A stretch of DNA of 64,000 nucleotides from Ectothiorhodospiraceae bacterium (GTDB lineage Bacteria > Pseudomonadota > Gammaproteobacteria > GCA-002705445 > GCA-002716945): positions 158,405 through 222,404 of the forward strand of contig BOXR01000001.1 in assembly GCA_019651095.1 (NCBI GenBank). The letters are read 5' to 3'. Position numbers and translations under genes: made by a program. Position 1 is the first letter of the stretch, and the number at the start of each line of letters is the position of its first letter. Positions 37,865 to 48,098 of the stretch are shown in pieces. The notes under the pieces are model-generated. The model did no database searches. It saw only the letters and a program-made list of their open reading frames with translations, and was not told where the DNA came from.

Positions 37865-39031
37865 TTGGCAACATTTAAAGATAAACTTAAATTAATTGAA
37901 TCTGAGGGATACTTAAGAAAGAGAGATGTAATAAGCCTTACAACCTCCTCGCATACTCAAATAAGAGATAAAACCGTGACCTCTTTTAGCAGTAATGACT
38001 ACCTCGGTATGTCAACACACAGAGATGTTATAAGTGAACTCAAGAAATCTGCCAGTCAATATGGTATTGGAACGGGCTCTTCTCCATTGATAACCGGATA
38101 TACTCAATCTCATCAATACCTTGAAAAAGAAATTTGTGAATATCTAGACACAGAAAGCTGTATCGTTTTAAACAGTGGATATATGGCTAACCTTTGTCTA
38201 TTGAGTATTTATGACAAAGAGGTTAATGTTATCCAAGACAAAGAGTCACATAATTCTATAATTGAATCATCAAAATTAAATAAGATAAAAATTAATAGGT
38301 ACTCCCATCTTGATGATTCACAGATAACAAAACATATATCGAAAGATAATGACATATTATTTAGTGAAGCTGTTTTTAGTATGACAGGCGATATGACAAA
38401 CTTAAAAAATCATTTGAATATAAAAAGAAAGTTTAACACACAGCTGTATATTGATGATGCTCATGGTTTTGCAATAGCCCAAAAGTCCAGCAATAATACA
38501 ACGATAGAAACGTCATGCGAATTATTTGGAATGAAACCCTCAGATGCTGATGCATATATGGGTACATTTGGCAAGGCAGTAGGGACAATTGGAGCCTTCA
38601 TCTGTGGCAACAAAGACCTAATAGAAATGATTATTCAAAAAGGTAGACCATATATTTATTCCACATCACAACCAAGATGTATGATTGATGCAACAAGAAA
38701 AAGTTTAAATATCCTATCTTTAGATAAGAGTCGCTACAAAAAATTACACGAAAATATCACATACTTTAATGATGCTTGCAAAATCAAAAAAATACCTACA
38801 AATCTAAATCAAGTACCTATAAAAACAATATTTTTGGGAAATCCTCACCTCGCGCTCAAAGTAAAGGAATTGCTTTTGGAAAAAAATATTCTGATACAAG
38901 CAATCAGGTACCCAACGGTCCCAAAAAATAATGATAAAATTAGAATCACCCTAACATCTGATCATAATAAAAAAGATATTGATAATCTGCTAAATACCCT
39001 AGAGAATGTAATCTGTGAAAAATATACATAA
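37865..39031 (+). CDS. bioF: 8-amino-7-oxononanoate synthase
   Basis: This PLP enzyme condenses pimeloyl thioester with alanine in biotin synthesis. The start appears to be TTG at 37865, just after bioB; the next residues ATFKDKLKLIESEGYLRKRD fit the family N-terminus. FSSNDYLGMSTH, GIGTGSSPLITGYTQSHQYL, YIDDAHGFAIAQ and TFGKAVGTIGAFICG, where the lysine binds PLP, are all present. Length is 388 residues. It overlaps coaBC by 17 bases. Confidence 0.94.
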   Translation: MATFKDKLKLIESEGYLRKRDVISLTTSSHTQIRDKTVTSFSSNDYLGMSTHRDVISELKKSASQYGIGTGSSPLITGYTQSHQYLEKEICEYLDTESCIVLNSGYMANLCLLSIYDKEVNVIQDKESHNSIIESSKLNKIKINRYSHLDDSQITKHISKDNDILFSEAVFSMTGDMTNLKNHLNIKRKFNTQLYIDDAHGFAIAQKSSNNTTIETSCELFGMKPSDADAYMGTFGKAVGTIGAFICGNKDLIEMIIQKGRPYIYSTSQPRCMIDATRKSLNILSLDKSRYKKLHENITYFNDACKIKKIPTNLNQVPIKTIFLGNPHLALKVKELLLEKNILIQAIRYPTVPKNNDKIRITLTSDHNKKDIDNLLNTLENVICEKYT

Positions 39032-40235
39032 CAAAAACATAGTAGTTGGAATTACTGGAAGTATCGCTGCCTATAAAGCGGCAGATCTTGTGAGCAAGCT
39101 TAAGAAAGCAGGTGCTAATATCAAAGTAGTAATGACTAAATCCTCTACATCATTTATTACAGAGAGAACTTTGGAATCCATTTCAAATAATAAAGTTCTG
39201 GTGGATGAAAATGAGAATGATGAATCATTTTTACATTTAGATATAGCAAAATGGGCTGACATATTTTTAATTGCACCGTGTACAGCAAATTCATTTAATA
39301 AAATAACTTCAGGGCTAGCGGATGATTTACTATCAACTTCATGTCTTGCTTTCAAAGGGAAAATTCTGATTGCCCCTGCCATGAATCCAGATATGTGGAA
39401 CAATGAGATGGTTCAGAAAAATCGAGAGAATATGTCAAAGCATAAGTTCAAAATCATTGGACCAGATTATGGTTTGCATGCATGTGGTGATGAAGGCTAT
39501 GGCAGGATGAGTTCACCTGAGGCCATACTTGAAAGTCTAAGTAATGAAGTAGAAAAAAATGAACTTGATGGTATTAGAATATTAGTCTCAGCTGGTCCTA
39601 CAAGAGAGCCAATTGATCCGGTTAGATTTATAAGCAACTATAGTTCAGGGAAAATGGGCTATGCGTTAGCTGAATCTGCAAGAAATTTAGGGGCAGATGT
39701 TGAATTGATTAGCGGCCCTGTTAGCATAAAAATGCCCGAGAATATAAAGATGACGAGTGTAGAGACATCTGCCGAAATGTTAGATGCAGTCCTAGGAAAA
39801 ATACCTTACTGTGACGTATTTATCTCAGCAGCTGCTATATCTGATTATAGACCATCTCACAAATTAACAGAAAAACATAAAAGCTCTGACGGAGAACTTG
39901 TGATTAGATTAGAGAGGGGGGAAGATATCTTGAAACTAGCGAAAGAGACGAAAGCTGGTTTATATGCTGTTGGATTCTCAGCAGAGACAAATAATATATC
40001 CGATAATGCAAAAATTAAATTAGAGAAAAAAAATATTGATATGATTATTTCTAATGAGGCAAATCATCAAAAAGGTTTAGGTTTTGAGTCTGATATGAAT
40101 GAGGTCTGCATAATTGAGAAAGATAGTATGTTGAAGATCCCAAAAAATACAAAAAAAATAATTGCTGACATTATTTTGAGCAGGATAGCAAAAAATATTA
40201 AAGGGAACTTAATCAAAATAAAGAATGTTAGATAA
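39015..40235 (+). CDS. coaBC: Bifunctional phosphopantothenoylcysteine decarboxylase/synthetase
   Basis: The N-terminal CoaC flavoprotein decarboxylates and the C-terminal CoaB domain joins cysteine to phosphopantothenate in coenzyme A synthesis. The 406 residues include [20 protein letters not shown], the catalytic [14 protein letters not shown] near residue 115, and [11 protein letters not shown]. The CoaB part begins near residue 190 with [20 protein letters not shown] and includes [14 protein letters not shown] and [14 protein letters not shown]. It overlaps bioF by 17 and dut by 11 bases; the coaBC-dut-algC-argB order is typical of pseudomonads. Confidence 0.96.
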   Translation: MKNIHNKNIVVGITGSIAAYKAADLVSKLKKAGANIKVVMTKSSTSFITERTLESISNNKVLVDENENDESFLHLDIAKWADIFLIAPCTANSFNKITSGLADDLLSTSCLAFKGKILIAPAMNPDMWNNEMVQKNRENMSKHKFKIIGPDYGLHACGDEGYGRMSSPEAILESLSNEVEKNELDGIRILVSAGPTREPIDPVRFISNYSSGKMGYALAESARNLGADVELISGPVSIKMPENIKMTSVETSAEMLDAVLGKIPYCDVFISAAAISDYRPSHKLTEKHKSSDGELVIRLERGEDILKLAKETKAGLYAVGFSAETNNISDNAKIKLEKKNIDMIISNEANHQKGLGFESDMNEVCIIEKDSMLKIPKNTKKIIADIILSRIAKNIKGNLIKIKNVR

Positions 40236-40674
40236 AGTTCAAATAAGGATAGTAAACAACTTAATTAAATCAATACCAACATATGCTACCAAAGGTTCTG
40301 CGGGTTTAGATCTTCGTGCTGCGGTGAAAGATAAGATTCATCTTAGGCCTAATGAAACATTACTTATTCCAACAGGTTTATCAATTTTTATTGAAGATAA
40401 AAACTACGCAGCAACTTTACTTCCTCGCTCCGGTCTTGGACATAAAAATGGTATTGTACTTGGAAATCTAGTTGGACTAATAGATTCAGATTATCAAGGA
40501 GAACTTATGATATCTTGCTGGAATAGAGGTAAAGAAAGCTACTTCATAGAACCAATGGAAAGAATAGCGCAGATGGTTTTTATCAGAGTTGAGCATCCCG
40601 AATTTGAAATTGTCGAGGAGTTCCAAAACACAGAAAGAGGAGACAAGGGCTTTGGATCATCAGGAACAAAATAA
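40225..40674 (+). CDS. dut: Deoxyuridine 5'-triphosphate nucleotidohydrolase
   Basis: It hydrolyses dUTP to dUMP, keeping uracil out of DNA. The 149-residue trimeric type has all five motifs in order: [40 protein letters not shown] with the catalytic aspartate, [11 protein letters not shown], and the C-terminal arm [13 protein letters not shown]. It overlaps coaBC at the 5' end, and the phosphohexomutase gene probably starts inside its last 23 bases. Confidence 0.97.
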   Translation: MLDKVQIRIVNNLIKSIPTYATKGSAGLDLRAAVKDKIHLRPNETLLIPTGLSIFIEDKNYAATLLPRSGLGHKNGIVLGNLVGLIDSDYQGELMISCWNRGKESYFIEPMERIAQMVFIRVEHPEFEIVEEFQNTERGDKGFGSSGTK

Positions 40675-42039
40675 TATCAATGCAGATATTTTTAGAGCAT
40701 ACGACATACGTGGTATCTATCCGAGTGACTTCAATGAGAGTACAGCATATTTTATCGGTGTGGCCCTTGGGAATAGAATACAAGGCCAAAAAAAAGCTGT
40801 TGTTGCAATGGATGGGAGATTGAGCGGGCCAAATATAAAAACGTCATTAATTAATGGACTCCAAGCTGCAGGTATCGAAGTTACTGATTGCGGAATGATT
40901 CCTACACCATTACTCTATTTTGCAACTCATTCACTTGAGATACCCAATGGCTTTATGGTTACTGGAAGTCACAATCCCAAAAATTATAACGGAATAAAAA
41001 TGATAATAAATGGAAGTCCGTTATTTGATAAAGATATCTATGCATTACGTGATTGGATTCAAATAATCCAATTTCCGCAGTGGATAATCAAGTCCAATAA
41101 GAAAATATGAGATGATAGTAGACGATTACATAAAAAGAGTAAAAAGAGACACAATATTTCAACATCAAAAAAGTAATAGTAGATTGCATGAATGGTGTCA
41201 CAGGTGCAGTTGTGGATAAAATATTAAAGTCATTTCATATAAACGCAGATTATATAAACTCAAAAGTAGACGGTAATTTCCCTAATTGCTCGCCAGATCC
41301 AACCAAAGAGGTGAACCTTAAAAATTTGAAATCGAAAGTCTCCAGTGCTAACGCTGATTATGGTGTAGCATTTGATGGTGATGGTGACAGGACCGTCATC
41401 ATCAGAAAAGACGGTTCGGTCTTGTGGCCTGATGAATTAATGATACTATTTTCAAAGTCTGTACTGATGCAGCATGCTAAAGCTAAAATTGTATATGATG
41501 TTAAATGCACAAGAAATTTAAAAATCAATATCATTAATGATGGAGGCATACCATTAGAATCTAGAACAGGTCATTCATATATTAAACAGACGATAAGGAA
41601 AGAAAGTGCAAAATTAGGCGGTGAGATGAGTGGTCATATTTTCTTTAATGACAAGTGGTACGGCTTCGACGATGGAATCTATGTTTTTTTAAGATTTCTA
41701 GAAATTCTATCTCAAGAAAATCAGCTCCTCAAAGCTCTTGAAGATTTACCAAAAACACATACTACTCCAGAAATAGACATTGAATTCAAAGGAAATAGTC
41801 ATTTCAAATTTATTGAGGAATTTATTAAATTAAGCAGATTTGATGAATACAATGTTTCTTTGATAGATGGTATTAAAATATCAAATGATGAGTCATGGGG
41901 TTTGATAAGAGCATCAAATACATCTCCAAAGATTACACTTAGGTTTGAATCAGCCACGCAAGATGGACTAAAAAGCATAAAAAATGATATTAAAAATGCT
42001 ATTCTTAAAATTGATAATAAGTTAGACTTACCCTTCTAA
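40652..42039 (+). CDS. algC: Phosphomannomutase/phosphoglucomutase, interrupted by indels
   Basis: It interconverts hexose 1- and 6-phosphates for envelope polysaccharides. The probable start is TTG at 40652, giving the family opening [16 protein letters not shown]. The phosphoserine loop is in [15 protein letters not shown], the magnesium loop in [14 protein letters not shown], the sugar loop in [13 protein letters not shown], and the phosphate loop in [14 protein letters not shown]. Between about 41050 and 41185 the frame shifts at least twice: after ALRDWIQ the sequence continues in other frames until [12 protein letters not shown]. The repaired length of about 462 residues is normal. The gene follows coaBC-dut, as algC does in Pseudomonas. 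Confidence 0.88.
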
Positions 42040-42043
42040 AATT

Positions 42044-42940
42044 ATGAATGATAAAGTGATACTAAGAGAAAACTCTGCAAATATTCCGTCAACAGCTAAT
42101 GTGTTGATAGAGGCACTTCCATACATTCAAAAGCTAGCCAACAAAATCATTGTCATAAAATTTGGTGGTAATGCAATGATAGACGATAGGCTGAAAAATA
42201 ACTTTGCTAGAGATGTAGTTCTTCTAAAACAGGTTGGTCTTCATCCAGTAATAATTCATGGTGGTGGGCCGCAAATTACCAGCTACCTTGAAAAAATGGG
42301 TATCAAATCTGAATTTGTTGATGGAATGAGAGTAACGGATGATAAATCAATTGAAATGATTGAAATGGTTTTAGGAGGATCAATTAACAAAGAAATTGTA
42401 AATCTAATAACCAGCCATGGAGGGAGAGCAGTTGGTTTATCTGGAAAAGACGGAGGATTAATTAGGGCCAAAAAAATGGTAGGTGAAGGTAAAAATAAGA
42501 ATTTTGATTTTAAAAATACTGGAATGGTATCCAGTATAGATCCCAGTGTAGTAAACCTTCTTGATGCAACCCCATTCATACCTGTTATTGCGCCTATTGG
42601 AATTGGTGAAGATTTTAAAACATACAATATAAATGCAGATATTGTTGCTGGCAAAATAGCAAAAATACTCCAAGCGGGTAAATATGTGGTTCTAACTAAC
42701 ACAACTGGAATATTTGACGACAATGGCAACCTAATCAAGTCAATGAATGCTGAACAAGTTAGACAACTTGTCAACAAAGGGATAATTTCATCTGGTATGC
42801 TTCCAAAAGTTGAATCTGCGTTAGAAGCCGTATCTGCTGGTGTACAAAATGTTCAGATAATTGATGGGACAATCGACCATGCTATACTACTTGAGTTATT
42901 TACAGATGAAGGTGTAGGTACGATGATACGAAGAACCTAA
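42044..42940 (+). CDS. argB: N-acetylglutamate kinase
   Basis: It phosphorylates N-acetylglutamate in arginine synthesis. The 298 residues belong to the longer type of the family. KIIVIKFGGNAMIDD near residue 34 is the nucleotide lysine region, VIIHGGGPQITSYLEKMGI the substrate loop, GLSGKDGGLIRAKKM and ILQAGKYVVLTNTTGIFDD follow, and GMLPKVESALEAVSAGVQNV closes the pattern. It starts 4 bases after the phosphohexomutase stop. argH is at 61312-62703. Confidence 0.97.
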   Translation: MNDKVILRENSANIPSTANVLIEALPYIQKLANKIIVIKFGGNAMIDDRLKNNFARDVVLLKQVGLHPVIIHGGGPQITSYLEKMGIKSEFVDGMRVTDDKSIEMIEMVLGGSINKEIVNLITSHGGRAVGLSGKDGGLIRAKKMVGEGKNKNFDFKNTGMVSSIDPSVVNLLDATPFIPVIAPIGIGEDFKTYNINADIVAGKIAKILQAGKYVVLTNTTGIFDDNGNLIKSMNAEQVRQLVNKGIISSGMLPKVESALEAVSAGVQNVQIIDGTIDHAILLELFTDEGVGTMIRRT

Positions 42941-42943
42941 ACC

Positions 42944-43671
42944 TTGGAATATTTCTTTCTTCTTTTAATATCTTTCTTATCAAATCTTTTTTCTGCTTTT
43001 TCAGGTGGAGGAGCTGGAATAATTCAGCTACCTGCTATTCTCCTTCTTTTGAAATTTCTTTTCCAGTTGCTCTAGCTACCCATAAAATTTCAACCGTTTT
43101 ATTAGGCTTGGGTGCTTCGCTGAAGTTCTTCGAGAAAAGTAAACCATCTCACAGACTCTTAAGTGAAGGCATAATGATAGGCTTACCAGCCGTTATTATA
43201 GGAGCATACTCAATAAGTTTTATTAATGAAAATCTTGCAAGGCAATTTTTGGGTTTACTAATTCTGCTTGTCTTTTTTTTATCATTTACAAAAAGTCATA
43301 ATCAAGATAGAACTAAACCCAATCCGTTAATTGTATACCCATTGCTTTTTATCATTGGGTTTTTGAATGGGTCCTTATCAGCTGGAACAGGTCTTTTGTA
43401 CACCCTTATGCTTACAAAGCTGTATGGTTATACTTACAAAGAGGCAATCGGTTATACTTTATTAGTTGTAGGCCTTTTCTATAACTTGGTTGGTGCAATC
43501 GTTCTGTATCTTATATCTTCAATTGATATCTCAATACTTCCTATACTTCTTCTTGGTTCATTTGCAGGAGGGTATGTGGGTGCTATGGTGGCTATAAAAA
43601 AATCGAATGTTCTAATAAAATCAGCATACCAGTTAGTTACTCTGATAGTTGCATACAAACTATTATTCTAG
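42944..43671 (+). CDS. TauE/SafE (TSUP) family membrane permease, interrupted by one indel
   Basis: A membrane protein of the sulfite exporter TauE/SafE type that probably moves an organic or sulfur anion. A TTG at 42944 starts a frame reading SAFSGGGAGIIQLPAILLL, the first repeat motif. One missing T in the run at 43047-43050 breaks it. The frame then reads SFPVALATHKISTVLLGLG and continues to the end with GFLNGSLSAGTGLLYTLML, the second repeat. The repaired length is about 242 residues with eight predicted membrane spans. It lies 3 bases after argB and overlaps the convergent pyrE by 4 bases. The substrate is unknown. Confidence 0.8.
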
Positions 43672-44318
43672 TTGGCACCGTGTTCTAAGATATACTTATC
43701 CATTGCTTGAATATGTTCTTTATACTCTGAATTTGATTTTATAAAATTCGAAATATCATTGAGTGAAATAAGGCTATGCACTTTTATTGTGAATTTCTCT
43801 GTTATCTCTTTAGCGGCAACTTTATTCTCTCCAACTTCCATCCTATCGAAAGCTACTAAAACGTCGCTGCATGCAGCTTTTGATTCCGTAATCATTTCTA
43901 TAGATTCAACAACGGATGATCCTGAGGATATAACATCATCAACAATTAAGGATATTCCTGTGATAGGGCAACCAACAAACTTTCCCATGTCCCCATGCTT
44001 TTTCTCCTCTTTTCTGTTGAATGCAAAGGGTTTGTTAATTGAATAATTCTTATACAAGCTATGACAAATTGACGAGCACAAGGTTATGCCTTTATAAGCT
44101 GGTCCAAAAATGAAATCAAAATCTAATGAATTTTCACTAATATAATCTGCATAATAACTTGATAATTCATTTAGGAGTTTGCCATTGTTGCAAAGACCCG
44201 TATTAAAAAAATAAGGACTTTTTCTGCCTGACTTTAGGGTAAAGCTTCCAAACTTTAATATTTTCTCATGAAGTGTGAACTCAATAAATTCTTGTTTTTT
44301 ACTAAACATAGTGAGCAA
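43668..44318 (-). CDS. pyrE: Orotate phosphoribosyltransferase
   Basis: It makes orotidine 5'-phosphate from orotate and PRPP in pyrimidine synthesis. The 216 residues have FGSFTLKSGRKSPYFFNTGL near residue 26, DFIFGPAYKGITLCSSICH, the lysine-rich flexible loop FNRKEEKKHGDMG, and the PRPP motif SLIVDDVISSGSSVVESIEM near residue 127. An in-frame ATG at 44309 (MFSKKQEF) is an alternative start. It faces the TauE-type gene and is divergent from the exonuclease gene across 32 bases, the pyrE/exonuclease pairing seen in other Gammaproteobacteria. Confidence 0.95.
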   Translation of the reverse strand: MLTMFSKKQEFIEFTLHEKILKFGSFTLKSGRKSPYFFNTGLCNNGKLLNELSSYYADYISENSLDFDFIFGPAYKGITLCSSICHSLYKNYSINKPFAFNRKEEKKHGDMGKFVGCPITGISLIVDDVISSGSSVVESIEMITESKAACSDVLVAFDRMEVGENKVAAKEITEKFTIKVHSLISLNDISNFIKSNSEYKEHIQAMDKYILEHGAN

Positions 44319-44350
44319 CCATTAAATAATGATACCATATCCTTTAAAAC

Positions 44351-45121
44351 ATGATGAAAGTAATAACAATTAATGTTTGTGGTATACGCTCAAGTCAGAA
44401 AAAAGGTATATTTGATTGGCTTTCAAGAAGTAAAGCAGATCATATATGTATGCAAGAAACAAGGGCACTAGAAGAACAGATAGATAATGATGATTTTATC
44501 TTAAAAGGTTATACAAGATACATGAACATCGCAGTTAAAAAGGGCTACAGTGGAGTTGCAATATATTCAAAACATAAACCTTCAGAAATTATTAGTACAT
44601 TCTCTAAGTCTATTTTTGAAGAGGAGGGAAGATTTATTTCCCTAGAGTTTGGAAAATATATAATCGCTTCAATCTATTTCCCCTCTGGATCATCTGGAGA
44701 AGAAAGGCAGAAAATGAAATACGAGTTCATGGATTTATTTGAGAAATATGTCAAAAAAGAAATGAAAAAGAGAAAAATGCTAATCCTATGTGGCGATTAC
44801 AACATAGCGCATACAAAAGATGATATAAAAAATTGGAGATCAAATCAGAAAAACTCTGGCTTTCTCCCAGAAGAAAGAGCTTGGATGACAAAATTAATCG
44901 ATCAAATAGGTCTCGTAGATGCATTTAGGGTTAAATGTAAGCAAAATGACATTTATACTTGGTGGTCTAATAGGGGTAATGCATATAATAATAACGTAGG
45001 CTGGAGAATTGACTATCAGATGGTTACGAGTAATTTATTAGACAAAATAAATAAAGTATCCGTTTATAAGGGTAAAAAATTTTCTGACCATGCTCCATTG
45101 GTAATTGATTATGATATTTAA
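44351..45121 (+). CDS. xthA: Exodeoxyribonuclease III family endonuclease
   Basis: This Mg-dependent AP endonuclease and 3'-5' exonuclease acts in base excision repair. The 256 residues show ITINVCGIRSSQKKGIFDWL at the start with the conserved asparagine, HICMQETRALEEQID with the metal glutamate, the GYSGVAIYSKHKP segment, ILCGDYNIAHTKDDIKNW and, at the end, WRIDYQMVTS and SDHAPLVIDYDI with the catalytic histidine. The start may be 44351 or the adjacent ATG at 44354. Its stop overlaps the ampG start. Confidence 0.93.
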   Translation: MMKVITINVCGIRSSQKKGIFDWLSRSKADHICMQETRALEEQIDNDDFILKGYTRYMNIAVKKGYSGVAIYSKHKPSEIISTFSKSIFEEEGRFISLEFGKYIIASIYFPSGSSGEERQKMKYEFMDLFEKYVKKEMKKRKMLILCGDYNIAHTKDDIKNWRSNQKNSGFLPEERAWMTKLIDQIGLVDAFRVKCKQNDIYTWWSNRGNAYNNNVGWRIDYQMVTSNLLDKINKVSVYKGKKFSDHAPLVIDYDI

Positions 45122-46377
45122 AACTCTTAAGGCCAGTATTATTCCTTACCTAAGAAAAAAATTCTAGTGTCGATGATCATGGGTTTGTGTCAGGTTTACC
45201 TTTGTTATTAACAATAACTCTTCTTCAAGCATGGTTAACAGATGAAAATATTTCAAAATCTACAATTGGACTTTTTGCTTTAATTGGTTTGCCTTACTCT
45301 CTTAAATTTCTATGGGCTCCTTTGTTTGATCGATATGTAATCTCTGCCTTGGGTCGAAGAAGGGGTTGGCTACTATTATCCCAAGTATTCTTGATATCCT
45401 CGATATTTTTTCTTGGACAATCACAACCAGAAATTAACTTGTATAACGTTGCAGTTTTATCCTTAGCTGTAACATTTTTTTCTGCCTCGCAAGACATAGT
45501 CATTGATGCCTATAGAAGAGAAAGCTTGAAAGAGAGTGAGCAGACAATAGGTGCATCCGCTTATGTTCTGGGTTATAGGTTTGGTGCTTTAGCCGCAGGT
45601 GCAGGTGGATTAATTTTAGCGGATATTTACTCCTACTCGCTTGTTTACACAATTATGTCACTAATTATGATACTGGGTGTTATAACAACATTGTTAGCAG
45701 AAGAACCCAAAGTTGAATTTAAATCATACACTCTTCGCGAATCTATTATTGAGCCGTTTAAAGAGTTTTTTACTAGATATACAGCAATCAATAGCAATAT
45801 AAAGGTGATGACGCCTTATCTTATTTTACTTTTTATACTGTTGTATAAAGTTGGTGACACAATGGCCCACTCTTTGAGCACAAACTTCTACCTTGATATT
45901 GGCTTTTCAAAAACAGAGATAGGGACAATTGTAAAATTCTTTGGTCTTGGTGCTACATTGCTTGGTGCTTTTTTAGGTGGAGCAATATCATTGAAACTAG
46001 GTCTTTATAAATCATTAATATACTTCGGAATATTTCAGCTAATAGCAACACTAGGATTTTCAATATTATACTATGCTGGGAATAATACTATGATGTTAAT
46101 CACAGTAATATCACTTGAAAACCTGGCAGCTGGAATGGGCTATACAGCATATCTAGCTTTCATTGCACACATGACGTCTAAAGAATTTACTGCAACGCAG
46201 TTTGCTTTGATGACAGCACTTATGTCTTTGCCAAGAACATTTCTTTCTGGTACTTCAGGATATCTAGTAGAGCTTTTGAACTGGGATTTATACTTTATTT
46301 TTTGCTCTTTAATAGCAATACCTGCTCTGATAATATTAAGAAGAATTAAATTTATTATTAAAGATGAAAAAATTTAA
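45111..46377 (+). CDS. ampG: AmpG-like muropeptide permease (MFS), interrupted by one indel
   Basis: A major-facilitator membrane protein that in the AmpG family imports anhydromuropeptides for peptidoglycan recycling. The ATG at 45111 overlaps the exonuclease stop and reads into MIMG, where one more T in the run 45184-45186 restores GFVSGLPLLLTITLLQAWL, a hallmark. The open part has LKFLWAPLFDRYVISALGRR with the MFS loop, SQDIVIDAYRRESL, and GYRFGALAAGAGGLILAD. The total of about 422 residues and twelve spans is expected. It overlaps rraA by 14 bases. Confidence 0.87.
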
Positions 46378-46843
46378 TACAGCTGATCTTTGCGATGATC
46401 ATAATCTTGAAATAGCTAAACCTATTTTTAAATTGTTCGGTGCAAATTCTCATTGCCATGGTCGCATAAGAACAGTAGAGGCTATAAATGACAACTCGTA
46501 TGTAAAAAAGCTTTTAAGTGAAGATGGTCATGGTTGTGTAATGGTGGTGGATGGTAAGGGCTCGGAAAAATGTGCGTTAGTTGGAGATAACTTAGCGGAA
46601 CTAGGATTTAAAAATGGATGGAGCGGTATTATCATAAATGGATGTATAAGAGATAGTATAGAGATAAGTAAAATATCTATATCTATAAAAGCGATTAATC
46701 TAGTCCCTAATAAAAGTGAGAAGAAAGATGTAGGTAAATATGGCATAGATTTATCTTTCGCCGGCATTTTATTTAAAGAAAATGATTATATATACTCAGA
46801 TCCTGACGGTATCGTCGTATCTTCGTCAGAGTTAATCAAGTGA
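46364..46843 (+). CDS. rraA: RraA family protein (ribonuclease activity regulator)
   Basis: A 159-residue member of the RraA family, whose E. coli member binds and inhibits RNase E; some relatives are HMG aldolases. FNTADLCDDHNLEIAKPIFK at the start and GDNLAELGFKNGWSGIIING followed by CIRDSIEI near residue 95 are diagnostic. The aldolase-type and RraA-type proteins share this fold and motif, so the exact role is less certain than the family. It overlaps ampG by 14 and ccmA by 4 bases. Confidence 0.87.
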   Translation: MKKFNTADLCDDHNLEIAKPIFKLFGANSHCHGRIRTVEAINDNSYVKKLLSEDGHGCVMVVDGKGSEKCALVGDNLAELGFKNGWSGIIINGCIRDSIEISKISISIKAINLVPNKSEKKDVGKYGIDLSFAGILFKENDYIYSDPDGIVVSSSELIK

Positions 46844-47433
46844 TGTCAAACCTTATAAGCTTGGAAAATATCTCTTTAGTCAGACAAGATAAAGAAATAA
46901 TCAACAACTATTCGTTGCAAATCAATCAAAAACAAAAATATAACATCTATGGTGAAAATGGGTCAGGAAAAACTTCTTTATTAAAAATAATTGCTGGAAT
47001 AACTGAACCAACTAAAGGAGAGATACACTCCAATCCATCATTTGATATGAACAAGGATATTTTTTATATAGGTCACAAATATGGACTTAAAAATGAGCTG
47101 ACCGTTTACCAGAACTTAGAATATGCACTTAATTTTGCCAATAATAATCATCATTCCTCCATTGAATCAGAACTTGAGGAGTATTCGATGAAAAAGTATG
47201 TCAATACACAAGTAAGATATTTATCACACGGCCAAAAGAAAATTATTAGTTTGATTCAACTGACTCTGATTTCTAATAAGCTCTGGCTATTAGATGAGCC
47301 TTTTACTGGCCTAGACAAAGTAAAAATTGATTTGCTACTCTCTAAAATGGATAAACATATAAGCAATATGGGTAGCATTGTAATTACAAGTCATAACGTC
47401 AAAGAAAATTTTGATAATATAAAATTATGTTGA
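46840..47433 (+). CDS. ccmA: Cytochrome c biogenesis ATP-binding protein CcmA
   Basis: This ATPase releases holo-CcmE during heme delivery for c-type cytochromes. It has 197 residues: Walker A in NIYGENGSGKTSLLKIIAGI near residue 38, the ABC signature YLSHGQKKIISLIQ near residue 127, Walker B LWLLDEPFTGLD, and a switch histidine in IVITSHNVKEN. ISLVRQDKEIINNYSLQI resembles the CcmA N-terminus. It overlaps ccmB by 7 bases and rraA by 4. Confidence 0.9.
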   Translation: MMSNLISLENISLVRQDKEIINNYSLQINQKQKYNIYGENGSGKTSLLKIIAGITEPTKGEIHSNPSFDMNKDIFYIGHKYGLKNELTVYQNLEYALNFANNNHHSSIESELEEYSMKKYVNTQVRYLSHGQKKIISLIQLTLISNKLWLLDEPFTGLDKVKIDLLLSKMDKHISNMGSIVITSHNVKENFDNIKLC

Positions 47434-48098
47434 AATCGTTCATGACAATTCTACTTAGAGAAATGCACATTGTATTAAATACCAGCTCTCGTGTTTTCAT
47501 GCCGATTGTTTATCTTCTATTAATTATAACTTTTTTCTCTATAAGCCTAGAAGGAACAACTATTGGCGGGTATGAAAATATCCTGCCTCAAATTATCTGG
47601 CTGTCTTGTCTTTTGGTTAGTCTTCTTAATATGGATTCTTTATTTAAAGAGGATTATGAAGACGGAACGCTTGATGGTATTGTTATAAATTCTGAGATAC
47701 TTGAAATAAGCCTACTAGCTAAAGTCATAGCACATTGGATGTTTACAATAATTCCTTTGGTGATTGTTGCTTTTTCAACAAATTTACTTTTAACAGCTAA
47801 GCTTGACGTATCTATAATCTTACTAATAAGCCTGATAATAGGTACACTTACATTATCGCTGATAGGATCAATAGCAGCCTCATTAACTCTCAGTCTTAGA
47901 GGTAATGGTTTGTTGCTGTCTACTATTGTATTGCCACTTGACATCCCAATACTGATTTTTGGAACAAGTGCAATATATAATGCGTCAATCGGTATGAACT
48001 ATAACTCAGAAATGTTATTTCTTACGACATTGCTAGTTTTGTTTCTGATAATTGCACCATTTGCGGCATCGTTCGGTGTAAGGAATAGTCTAGATTGA
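47427..48098 (+). CDS. ccmB: Heme exporter protein CcmB
   Basis: A six-span inner-membrane partner of CcmA in the heme-handling complex for cytochrome c maturation. The 223 residues contain LLREMHIVLNTSSRVFMPIV at the N-terminus, LPQIIWLSCLLVSLLNMDSL followed by the acidic FKEDYEDGTLDGI near residue 72, and LSLRGNGLLLSTIVLPLDIP followed by ILIFG near residue 165, all typical. It overlaps ccmA by 7 bases. Its end overlaps by 9 bases the convergent ccmC gene, an unusual arrangement because ccmC normally follows on the same strand. Confidence 0.92.
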   Translation: MLKSFMTILLREMHIVLNTSSRVFMPIVYLLLIITFFSISLEGTTIGGYENILPQIIWLSCLLVSLLNMDSLFKEDYEDGTLDGIVINSEILEISLLAKVIAHWMFTIIPLVIVAFSTNLLLTAKLDVSIILLISLIIGTLTLSLIGSIAASLTLSLRGNGLLLSTIVLPLDIPILIFGTSAIYNASIGMNYNSEMLFLTTLLVLFLIIAPFAASFGVRNSLD